This document shows positions 21,460 through 30,880 of a stretch of DNA of 64,000 bases, piece by piece. Each line of letters begins with the position of its first letter. Position 1 is the first letter of the stretch. A program made the translations under genes and the position numbers. The notes below the pieces were generated by a model, which saw only the letters and a program-made list of their open reading frames with translations, did not search any database and had not been told where the DNA came from. The DNA is from Polytrichum commune (lineage: Eukaryota; Streptophyta; Polytrichopsida; Polytrichales; Polytrichaceae): assembly GCA_950295325.1 (NCBI GenBank), contig OX485809.1:558001-622000 (forward strand), given 5' to 3'.

Positions 21460-23440
21460 GGCCGACACTTAGCCTATATGCTCCCCTCCACAAGATTGAA
21501 CAAACAAATATCATGTGCAGCAGGAGCACAAGAAGATTACCCTGGTAGATTCGTTGAGCTCCGCTTCCATATTAACTGCAGGGACAAGGCTTTGAGGTTA
21601 TCAAAAGGTGCTGGGAAACCAATCTACCAAAACTCAAACAACAAGCCTCACACAAGAATACCTCCAGGTCATGAAGGAATTCCATACCTATTAGAAAAGA
21701 TATCTATCTAAATAAGTGTGGACAGCATGACTTTATGAACTGCAATTTGCATTCCAATACTAAAATTTGATTCCAAGCCTCCAAAGAGAGTACACATTAT
21801 CCAATCACTGTGATAACCATATCACAATCAAGTCATAATATATCCAAAAAATCCAAGAAAAACAGATGGCACAAGCTGTCCGTATGGCCTACCTATGGCC
21901 TACCTATGATATTTCTTAACAAGAAGAACACATGAAAAAATATTTGTCTTGATATCCTTAGTTATGCTAAAACAGGAATGTTACCGTGTAACACTCAAAG
22001 CAAACATAATTTGAAGTAAAATATTCTAGATATCGGGAACCCAGCTAACAAATGCAATAGGCTGCGCCAAACACTGCAACGTGCATCACAGACCAACACC
22101 ACATGAAGGCTCATATCAAGGCAGTCAAGCATATGATCTCTTACTTCATCGATTTAAACCCTCAGTAGCGAAGATACTTTTGTAATCATCGCCTTCCAAG
22201 TTAGAGCCCAATCCACAAGCCTGTTACTCTTGTCAAGGTATCTGAGAAAGGTTTGGAAGCTGCGTATGCTCTCAAGCCTGCAAAGACGAGAGCATTACAC
22301 GGCCACTGCGAATGTATTGAGAACTAAACCTATCGATTTTTCAATGCAGACTATGGCAATACATTCTATTTCATCATCTTCTGCTGTGTTCACCTGGATC
22401 CGCGGGTTAACTATCCTTAATGAACCAGAATAACATCCCAGGATTCCCATATAAACTCTGAAGAGAGTGACTAGAGCTCGTTTCCTTCTTGTCATTGCGA
22501 CCATATACATACCCCATTGTCTCCCAGCTCCCATACCAGTGTAAGCTCGAACTTTTCCACTTTCCCATTCACGGAAGTCAGAACACCGGTGCTCAAAATC
22601 ATCACAGCTCGCAACATAACATAATGCTTCAAGGCCTAATACTAATGTTTACCACATGCAACGTCTATCGAGACGCCCACTCGCCCTCACCTCTAGCACA
22701 TCCACCATTTAATCACCTGCGTGTACAGACCAGAGTGTATATTGCCAATCACATCATTCGAAATCGTACATGGGCGGTACCAAGGACTCGACTCTCTCGA
22801 GCTCGTCTCGTGTCATATCGCAAGTTTCTGAATAACAATGTCCTCTGTTCCATTCACACATGCATGTAAACCCTACACACCACTACAGGACGTCCCCTCG
22901 CACCCACATGCAACAAAGAGACATTCAAGATCTGCTACGGGAACCGCAACCTACCTACACTCCAATCCCACACACAACACAACACACAACACATAAAGCT
23001 ACTCCACAAGTGAGGAAGAGAGCAATACCTCTGCGGAGAGAATGACGCGCTACTCACAGCAGAGAGAGAGTGACCGACACCGATGTCGCAGGAGGAAGAA
23101 AGGAATGCGCCAAAACCACGCCCTAATCTTGATCATAAACTCCAGAGTATACTCAACTCCACATTTGTCGAGTTTCGGAAGCTCGTACCAATACTGCCAG
23201 CTGAGATTGCGTGCACAAACAAACAAACAACCTCGCTTGTCTGTCTGTCTCTCTCTCTCTCTCTCTCATCAACTTGTGCGAAGAGTAAAGAAGAGTATAA
23301 TGTGTGCGCGCAATGTGAGTATGATGGAACCCAGAATCTCGGTAATGTCGCGAGAGAAGTTTATTGCAAATAGAACGGATTCCCGACCTGCTCTGTATGA
23401 AAACGCGGAGAAGGTGTCGCCGATTGGCTCCAGGACATGA
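21460..23440 (-). promoter_or_regulatory. Leader and promoter side of the minus-strand pair
   Basis: No protein-coding exon was recognised. On the minus strand there is a plausible leader donor (CCGCAGAG|GTATTGCTC) near 23030 and a very good acceptor (ccttgtccctgcag) near 21578, which would make a long spliced 5' leader. A pyrimidine/purine microsatellite with (TCTG)n and (TC)n at about 23241-23270 reads as GAGA on the minus strand, common near plant transcription starts. The 22.5-23.1 kb stretch is rich in CACAC motifs. Transcription start positions cannot be fixed from sequence alone. Confidence 0.4.
23241..23270. repeat. (TCTG)n/(TC)n microsatellite
   Basis: CTGTCTGTCTCTCTCTCTCT continues as TC repeats. 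On the minus strand this is a GA-rich tract positioned where the leader of the BRAWNIN-like and PLAC8 genes would start. Confidence 0.8.
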
Positions 23441-23804
23441 ACGTACTACAGACCCGTAAGCTTAGGACCTTAGGTACTGCAGAGGGCGCTCTATTTCATC
23501 TCCGCTGGTAGTGCCGGACTGTAGTTTCCACGTCGGATATCACAGGTTCTTGGCCACTGTCCGACTGACACGTGATAGATCTGACGAGAACTGCCTGTTG
23601 CTTAGCAGAACTCCGGAGTCCAGAGGGAGTGAAGGTGTGCTGATTGATGCCCCCGGGACATGAAATAATAATACAAGGTAGACAGGGCCTTGTATTCCGA
23701 CGAGGAAATAATTAGTTTCCCCCTCATGTTGACACGTGTCATGTATACATTGGTTGATGAGACCCACCCCCACTTCCAATGTGGACATCGCGTTCCGGCA
23801 CCAC

Positions 23805-24715
23805 AGTAGAATCTTCTATTTAGTGTCACCAATTCTATTATTGTACACCGCCGCCTGTGTAAGTGTCGCCGACACTTATTGAAAACCTACCATTATGTAT
23901 CATTCCTTGTGGAAAAAAATTTGGGCATTATCGATTCCTAATGTTGTAATTATTTCACTTATCAAGTGACGTTTCATCCAGATTTCAATTGTCCATGACA
24001 ACATTTCATTCCAAAAATGTGAGGATGCATAATGTACCAACCTAACATTATTCAACATTGTTATATATTTTCTACATGCCTCACAAACTTCCCATATAAT
24101 TCTTGCATCTTAACTTAAGATCCGTATCTTCACGCTCCCTCAATATGAATGTCAGGGGTGTAGGTTGGGTTAAGCCACACGCTACGTCCAGGGCTTTTAA
24201 TCGATGCCATCAACATTCAACTTAATGGACATCCTCGGCCTACGTTCCGCCCATGTTTAACTCAAATTCGAAAAGCAAACAACAACAACTAACTGAAGAA
24301 TGTTATGAATTTTTTTTGTTTTCACAAGTGACATTTGGATGAACTAAAAGCAAAACGGGATGACAACAGTGCCTCCGGGAAGTTTTTGGGCGTATATAGT
24401 CGTTCAAGATCCCAATGATTCTAAATCTAGCTGGTTATATGTCGACATCTTCCGGTTTTGCTTTCATTCATTTAAGGTATATTCCTTAGATTCCTCTAAA
24501 ACGATCGCTAATTCTCCTTAAGCCTCCAACTTCAACTGGTTATTCCTCAAACTCAACCGGTTCATCTGTAACTAACCGCCGGTTCTCCCCGAGCCCTGGA
24601 TGGCAATACTTGCAAACTCACTAACTCATAAGGAAGTGTCATTGGGAAAAAAATTACCACAATGACATAAGTTTCCTATATGACGCTAATGTCCCCCCCC
24701 CCCCCCCCCAAACCT
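23805..24715 (+). mobile_element. TTTAGTGTCACCAATT MITE, interrupted copy
   Basis: The left part (ATTTAGTGTCACCAATTCT at about 23819) and internal blocks ('gtgtcgccgacact', 'ttcatccagatttcaat', 'gacatttggatgaac') match elements at 36.0 and 47.8 kb. The middle is broken by the 237-bp element at 24367-24603. The right end runs into a 17-C tract at 24693-24709. Part of the middle (about 24090-24290) is not shared with the other copies. Ends are approximate. Confidence 0.55.
24367..24603 (+). mobile_element. 237-bp CAGTGCC element, copy 2
   Basis: It begins CAGTGCCTCCGGGAAG and ends GAGCCCTGGATGG, exactly 237 bp like copy 1 at 4615. It is flanked by CAA on both sides (24364-24366 and 24604-24606). 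The related MITE at 36.3 kb has the uninterrupted sequence 'gggatgacaatataaatcc' with a single CAA, giving an empty site. It carries AACCGGTT-type motifs and no coding frame. Confidence 0.75.
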
Positions 24716-25210
24716 GATTTTAGCCAAGTCTAAAAGTTGGTTCTAAAAACATGGCCTTCACACCATCGACATTATCTAGTGTTGAGCCCAGTTGGCAAAT
24801 GAGATGTGGCATGGTTTAGAAGTGGAGGTTTTAAGCCTCCAGCACTGACCCTCCCATCGGTACGTAGACATGAGGCAAGAACGTAGGACCTTTAAAAGTG
24901 TCGCCTCCTGTCCTTGTCATTGGTTGCTTGTAGACTTAGCTATGAGGGCACGAGGAGCTCCATTAACAAAAACCGATGGTAAGATAGATGAGTAGTGAGG
25001 CATTTGGGGATGGGACAAAAACTATCCAACGTTTCATTGCTTGGTAGATGAAATAATGAACATGGGTGAAAGCTACTGAATGAAAACCTACTCGAAAAAT
25101 CTCCGGAGCAAGTTCTTGTAGGTGCATTGGGAGAACCGGATGCCTCCGCTATAACCGAGGGAGCTTTACCTGGGGTTTAGGAAATACTTTGGTTATTTGG
25201 TAAAGTCAAG
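24716..25210. other. No gene seen
   Basis: Intergenic sequence with no recognised coding sense and no clear repeats shared with other parts of the window. Confidence 0.45.
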
Positions 25211-26070
25211 TGGGGAGGGGGCATAACTATAACACCATATTTAGTGTAGACGCCACTAAAATACACTAGTGTGGCACACAATAGTGAGGATGGGGCTCAG
25301 GGCTGATTTTTCACAAAGTTTTTGCCCGTCCACATCCAAAAACCTTGAATTGAAAGGCAAAAAAAATTGCAACCCGTCCCAAAACTGGTAATTTCTAAAC
25401 CAACCCATCCATGGAAAGGTTAAAGAAAAAACAACCCATCCCTAAACCGGTTTAAAAATGAAAATACCCGTCCCACAAGAGGTATAAATAAGTCTCTTAC
25501 AATGTTGGTAAAAAATTAGGAGAAAAAAAACAATGAAACATTGAAACTGAAAGATGTCGACATGTGATTGGTTGCACTTGGAAACAATAGGATCTTCACA
25601 AATTATGCCTTCAATGTGTCGTCAGTTATTTGTATTTTGTTGTCGATTCTCATCTTTCCAGTCCACCCCATTCTAAATTTTGTGGTTGATGAATTAATGT
25701 ATGCAGGTGAATCAAGCATTTCAAGATGGATATGTTGATTGGGTATTAGTGGGTTGATTGCATTATGCTTATATTCACATGTCATATATGACATAATGTA
25801 ACTGATATTTGTACCATTTTTTGGGGGGGAGAATTTATCAAACAAAATTCTTATTTTTAGAACCCGTCCAAAGTGAATTTGACACGTCCAAAAACTGGTT
25901 CATTTTCTACGAACCCGTCCACTAGAAATGTTTTTTTTATGAACATGTCCCTGAACATGTTAGGGACCTAGTGAAAAATCACCAGGGGGGAGGGGGCATA
26001 ACTAAACACCATATTTAGTGTAGACTCCACTAAAATACACTAGTGTGGCGTACTGTAGTGAGGATGGGGC
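25211..26070 (+). repeat. 86-bp direct repeats flanking a small TIR element
   Basis: 'gggagggggcataact', 'aacaccatatttagtgtag', 'ccactaaaatacactagtg' and 'gtgaggatggggctc' occur at 25211-25296 and again at 25985-26070. Between them, 25304-25981 has short inverted ends (TGATTTTTCAC and GTGAAAAATCA), and its arms share 'cccgtcc' and 'aaaactggt' motifs, so it is probably a 0.68-kb foldback or MITE. The minus strand at about 25545-25620 also holds a fragment related to the 237-bp element. The order of insertion and duplication is unclear. Confidence 0.55.
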
Positions 26071-26560
26071 TCCTGGCAGCGTCAAGACAGGAGGGGTCTT
26101 TCTGCTTGTGAAGCTTAGCTGGCGAGTGCAGTGCCAACTGCCGAGGAAATAAAGGCCCGGGCCTCCCGCACTGCCAGACGCTTCGCCAGCTGGACTCATC
26201 CCCCCCCCCCCCCCCCCCTTCCTCTCACATGCGCGAGGTGGAGATCGCTTAATTAGGCAGCCGTATAGCGGGCCCTGTATCCAGGCCGGCTTTCCCGTCC
26301 CCCACCCCCCACCTGGCAAAGAAGGGACTCCACACATTGCACGCGCCACAGGGCGCCACGTCATCAGTTTCCCCTTCCCTGTTCACCAACATATCTCTTT
26401 TGTCCCACCCTCCTCCACGTCATCAATCAACGCGGGTGACCTGGCACGTGGCCTGGGCCCCGTGGGGAGGTTTTAGGGCACAATAATGGGTCAAGTGCCG
26501 AGTGTTTCCGCGTCCAACCGCTTATTAATACAGTCCCACCTCGTGAATACAATGAAATAA
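26071..26560. other. GC-rich block with 19-C run, no gene seen
   Basis: This is one of the most GC-rich parts of the window, with a run of 19 C at 26200-26218 and repeated 'cgccacgtcatc'-like motifs. The minus-strand frame through it is low complexity near the poly-G and lacks protein sense. It may be the end of a decayed element. Confidence 0.4.
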
Positions 26561-26672
26561 TAAAAATAATAAAAATAATAAAGAAATAATGAAAGATGTC
26601 AACATGTGAGCGGTTGGATTTGGAGACATTAGGATCTCGACCAATTATGTTCAAATAACTCCCTAGACATTG
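26561..26672 (-). mobile_element. Diverged fragment related to the 237-bp element
   Basis: On the minus strand this reads 'ggtcgagatcctaatgtc', 'aaccgctcacatgttgac' and 'atctttca', matching 'ggtcgagatcccaatgat' and 'ggttacatgttgacatctt' of copy 1. The terminal CCAATGTCTAGGGAG corresponds to CAGTGCCCGGGGAAG. Confidence 0.55.
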
Positions 26673-26924
26673 GTTATGCCGTGCTCACACTAGGGGCGGT
26701 TGTTGCTCCTTGGCAACAAGAAGGGTCCCCTTCTTTATAGGGAGATTTCGTCTCTTTCCGAAAGTTACTACTACCAATAAGGAGGTTTCCGTCCCACTCA
26801 CAGTACCCTCGTTGGATGTAATTTTACGTAGTTGCCAGTTCACTCCACTACATGCAAGACAAAAACTCCTATCAACATGGATAACGTCCTAGTGTTGTGG
26901 GCATGTTGTTGGTCCTAGTGTGGG

Positions 26925-27495
26925 CATGCTATTATTTGTAAAGTCCTTCAAAGAGGGACCAAACCGTGGGCTTCACCCTTCTTTGAGAAAACTTTCTATT
27001 GAGAGCTTGTTAGCTCACCATGTACCAGAACCTATTTTAAAAGTTGGGTGAAACTTTTGGGATCTCCTTTTCCACCCCAAAAGCCTTGAAAGAATTTTAG
27101 GATTGAAATTAGAGTGTGCACATGGGACCCATTGTCCTAAACCCCGGATCGGCATGTGCAAAGCTAGGTTGGCCCACCCATCTTACTAGCCAAGCTAGAA
27201 AGTCAAGTATTTAATAACCCGTTATCGGTCTCATAACATTATTCAGATCCATAACATTATTATGTGGGATTGACAATATTCCACACAATATTTCCCCATG
27301 TTTCTCATATTCATACTCAACGTGAGGAATATTATGTGGAATATTATAATTCCCACAAAACATTGTTATGGAACTTAATGATTTTATCCTCGGTGTATGA
27401 TAATTTAGGCATTAAAAAAAAAGTGATATTGTGTTAATTCATATAACTCGTGGTTTGGGACTAAACCCATGGTTTCATCTACTTCACTTTACAAA
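26925..27495 (+). repeat. Dispersed SINE-like repeat, copy 1
   Basis: The blocks 'aaagtccttcaaagaggga', 'ccaaaccgtgggcttcaccc', 'gagagcttgttagctcacc', 'aaagttgggtgaaac', 'cacatgggacccattgtcc' and 'ggcccacccatcttac' recur at 41.6 kb (+), 46.8 kb (-) and 54.5 kb (+). The tail 'ggtttgggactaaaccca' recurs at 54.85 kb. In the 54.5-kb copy 'gtgggtttgatcc' resembles a pol III B box (GGTTCRANNCC), so a tRNA-derived SINE origin is possible. No coding sense was seen. Confidence 0.6.
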
Positions 27496-27500
27496 CAACT

Positions 27501-27728
27501 CTAGTGTCTTGGGAGATTTGGCGCCCAATTGGTCAGGATCCAAGTGTTTTCAAGTCCAATTGGTTACATGTTGATATCTTTCGGTTTTCCTTCACTAAAA
27601 CAAGGTATATTTTATATGCTTTCTTTAAAGGGTCCTCAATTTGCCTAAAGTCTAGAACTTAAACCCATCATTTTTCAAATTCTACTGGCCCATCTGTAAC
27701 TAGCAGTCAGATCTCACCATTCGTAGGT
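27501..27728 (+). mobile_element. Old copy of the 237-bp element
   Basis: It starts CTAGTGTCTTGGGAGATTT and ends near 'gatctcaccattc'. It keeps 'ttggttacatgttgatatc', 'tttcggtttt' and 'ccatctgtaactagc', which match 'ccggttacatgttgacatc' and 'tcatctgtaactaacc' of copy 1. It is diverged by many substitutions, hence older than the copies at 4.6 and 24.4 kb. Confidence 0.6.
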
Positions 27729-27954
27729 GGCCACTTCCCACTCCTCGTGCAATTGTGACCTTTGGATTGAACGAACTGGGAATTGTCTCCCTTGGTGAAC
27801 TTAGGCATAGCAAATAATGATAATTGTCATTTTGAAGTTTCAAGATAGGAGCAAAAATTACGAGATGTCAAAACAAAGATTATATTTGCCCAAGTGATTA
27901 CATATGCCCTCCCACCTTTTACTCACTTGCAGCACCAAGTCACGTCTTACATTT

Positions 27955-28040
27955 TAGACGATCATACGGACTCGACTGGAATCGAACCCGGAACGTCTTA
28001 ACTCAAACATCCTCCCACAACCAACCGAGGAATCATGACT
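27955..28040 (-). repeat. tRNA-like sequence, probable SINE head
   Basis: On the minus strand 'cctcggttggttgtggg' looks like a pol III A box and, about 35 nt on, 'ccgggttcgattccag' fits the B box GGTTCGANNCC. The arms do not fold into a proper tRNA cloverleaf, so this is not a functional tRNA gene. The 10-bp sequence ACCAAGTCAT/GTGACTTGGT occurs inverted on the two sides. A tRNA-derived SINE head is the likeliest explanation. Confidence 0.45.
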
Positions 28041-28130
28041 TGGTGTTCACTCTCATTACAAAAACACTAATTATACTTAAAAGGCATGCACCCCCGTGGG
28101 CCATGATCGGCCCATGTTATTTGTTTCTCG

Positions 28131-28285
28131 GTTACTATAGTGTCCATCCTCGAAAGAGGAGAGTAGTTTTGTCCCAGCTTCCCCATGTCCTGTGGGCATC
28201 GGGTTGTTGGCATTACGAACGGACACTCTATTCACGCCGGCCCCTATAAGGGACCGGAGTTTCTATCTATCTGTCTATCTATCTG
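28131..28285 (+). repeat. Short repeat with CTATCTATC tail, copy 1
   Basis: The stretch 'ggacactctattcacgccgg', 'ggaccggagtttctatctat' with a CTATCTGTC tail recurs in reverse orientation at 30394-30490. A simple tetranucleotide tail at the 3' end is typical of a non-LTR or SINE insertion. No open frame was recognised. Confidence 0.6.
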
Positions 28286-28299
28286 CCCTCCCACCCAAT

Positions 28300-29498
28300 T
28301 GTGTTAAAATATGAACTATCATTGGATGAAAAATTTGTTGACTTGTCATTGTTGTTTTGATTTATGCCCATAAGTTTGTCCATGAATGAATGTCTTGTGG
28401 GAGTCATTGAGAGCGAAGATGCAAGCCTTCATTTCCATGTGAGCTGATACATGGATTCCATGTGCATAAAACTGAATTAACTTTGGCTACCCATAGACCT
28501 CTGTAAGAAACTAGATAGAGTGTCTACAATCAAAGTTACCTCCCACTTTTAAGATAAGACATGGGGAGAGCTACGGATGAAGAGAGGTCAAGAATTATAT
28601 CTTAAATTGTTCCATTGGGCAAAGCCTTACATGCGCAACACCTTGTTTGTAACTACAAAACCTTATCAAGTATCATCCATAATACAAATATTTAGCCTAG
28701 GATAGTGATCAAATTCCCACATAAGATCTTATGCGAACATTTTGTTTAACAACACACTTAGCACCAAGAAAAACACCTATCACCATGAGATTGAACATGA
28801 TCATCTTCTTAGTTTCTATTTTTTTAACAAAATAGGGTAGATTATTGTGATCACTTGAATGAAACACATATATAGCACAGTATCTTGTCTAGTTCGACAT
28901 AAAATCTATAATTTTGGAAGAAATTTGCCATGTGTTGTTTTTAGCATTGGTAGAAAAAATTACATCTCATGTGCAAATTACCATTTGACTCTCGAAATGA
29001 TGAACTAGGTTTAAAATCATGAGTACATGCTACAATTTAAGAAATTTTTCAATATTGACTTGTAACTTATACAAGTTGTACACAATGTGTTAAGAGTTAT
29101 TCATACAATATCTCAAAGAAGGACCAAACTATGAGTTTGATCCCATTTGTGGGGAACTTTACTATTCGGAATAAACACCTAACATCATGGTTCACACCTT
29201 ATTTACAAAAAAAAATTGACAATTGTTTTTTGCAATTGGTTTTTATGAATTTCGACTTTTGAGTTTCAATTTGCAATCTAAAAATTGGTCTTCCAACTTT
29301 GCGATCCTGGAGTGAGAAGAGAAAGAACTCCAGCCTCTTTCAGAGGTCCTGGAGTGACCTCTCATATGTGCCTCCTCATAGTCCATTCAACTGTAATATT
29401 CAAGGTGGAGGGGGAGTGCTACCATGTGAATGGTAAGCAATCAACGATGATTGGTAACTTGTGAGCGGTGAGGGTTAAAAAATATTTGGAAATACTCC
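28300..29498. other. No gene seen
   Basis: AT-rich intergenic DNA. A fragment at about 29090-29170 ('tctcaaagaaggaccaaac', 'gagtttgatccc') resembles the SINE-like repeat at 26.9 kb. Confidence 0.45.
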
Positions 29499-29805
29499 CA
29501 CTACACTAAATATGATATTTAGTGTTTGATTAGATTTAGTGTTTTACCACCCTACTATGCTCAACACTGATTTTCAATCCTTTGATAATTAGTGTTAGAC
29601 ATAAATGCGCCGCCGCCGCCTTCCTTGTTGCCACCTCTTTCCTACTAAACACTGAATTCGTGCATGTAACTTTCACATATTACCATAGATGATATTTAGT
29701 GTTTGAGTTTACATTTAATGTTACTTACTTTCATAGGGTTAGTGATATTTAGTGTAGTGTTCGTATTTAGTGTATCTAACACTAAATATGATATTTAGTG
29801 TAGTA
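29499..29805. mobile_element. CACTACACTAAATA MITE with TCC duplication
   Basis: The left end CACTACACTAAATATGATAT and the right end (reverse strand) TACTACACTAAATATCATAT are inverted repeats differing at the terminal base and one internal position. TCC flanks both sides (29496-29498 and 29806-29808). Length is 307 bp. Several internal TTTAGTGTTTGA-type motifs are present. The CACTA start and 3-bp duplication point to a non-autonomous CACTA element. A second full-length copy is at 57523-57830 and a left half at 45404-45510. Confidence 0.75.
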
Positions 29806-30393
29806 TCCTATACCCGTGTTGTTTTGGCATAAATAATAATAATTTTGTATAATAATATGAGTGGAAAGGTCAAATGAAGTGCAACTAACCTAATGGATGT
29901 CTTACTTTGCTCTTGAAATCAACAATTACAAGCTTGGCATAAGGGTTTGAAATGATTTTGAATATTGTTGTTAGATTCAACATCCAATTCCAAGTATCAA
30001 GCAAGATGTAATCTATATTTCTAGAAATCACGTAGGTCGTGGAATGAACTGATGAAGGCATTGCGGAAGAAAGAAAGTTAAGTTTTTGAACATAGATGAA
30101 AGTAAAGAGGAAATTGCTCACATAAATCATTGTCCATTGTTTGTGGTAATTTATCGCACAACTTCAAGCAATGTGCTCGAGCAATTTTTTGTAATTGCAA
30201 CTATAAAATACAATCACGTGCATATAGAATGCCAAATCCAATGCCGTTTGAGTTCCAACCCATAGATATCCAATACAATAAAGCATCTAGTAGATGGTTA
30301 ATCACACAACCTGACTTTCTTGCAAGTTTTCATGGTTTCACCTTAACATATGAATTGTACTTTTGACAATGAAAGTAAAATTCACAACTCTTA
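29806..30393. other. No gene seen
   Basis: AT-rich sequence; the short open frames on both strands show no protein sense. Confidence 0.45.
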
Positions 30394-30490
30394 AGGATAG
30401 ATAGAAACTCCGGTCCCAATTTAAGGGGCCGGCGTGAATGAAGTGTCCGTTCGTATTGTCAAATGACCCGATGCCCGCCAGACAAGGGGT
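30394..30490 (-). repeat. Short repeat with GATA tail, inverted copy
   Basis: On the minus strand this matches 28190-28275: 'acggacacttcattcacgcc' and 'gggaccggagtttctatcta'. It is the inverted partner of the copy at 28131-28285 and is about 90% similar by eye over its length. Confidence 0.6.
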
Positions 30491-30880
30491 ACTCTTAAGG
30501 ATACACTAAGATGGCCACAAGACGAGGGGAGACGGGTAAAAATAAAGTTTTCCAACAAGCTTTTAGGGACAACCTTAAACTTGTAAATTGTATTTTCGGC
30601 AAGAGGAGGGGAGCCATGTCAAAAAATGAAACTTTGATTAAAAGTTTCCAAAAAAAAACTTGACTTTCTAGTAGGCTTTAAGGGTTTCCCTTAATCCTTA
30701 TATTGTAGTTTTGGCAACAAAAGTACAATTTAAAACTCTTAAAGGTACGTCAAGAGGGCCACTAGAGGGGGGAGCCATGTCAAAGATTAAAATTTTCTTT
30801 GAGAGTTTAAAAAAATGGGACTTTCCAACAAGCTTTCAAAGTTTCCCTTAAGTTTGTTTCCCTGGTCATATGACACTTTA
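30484..30880 (+). repeat. Degenerate tandem repeats
   Basis: The blocks 'actcttaaggatacactaag' with 'atggccac', 'ttccaacaagctttta', 'ccttaaacttg' and 'ggggagccatgtcaaa' recur two to three times with spacings of about 160-250 bp. The sequence is non-coding. Confidence 0.55.

Noticed and set aside
23042-23440. 132-codon forward frame across the CT microsatellite
   Set aside because: It is rich in serine and leucine because of the TC repeat; the stretch is better read as the leader or promoter side of minus-strand genes.
27955-28040. tRNA gene on the minus strand
   Set aside because: A and B boxes are present, but the T arm mispairs and no acceptor or anticodon stem can be drawn, so it is a SINE head at best.
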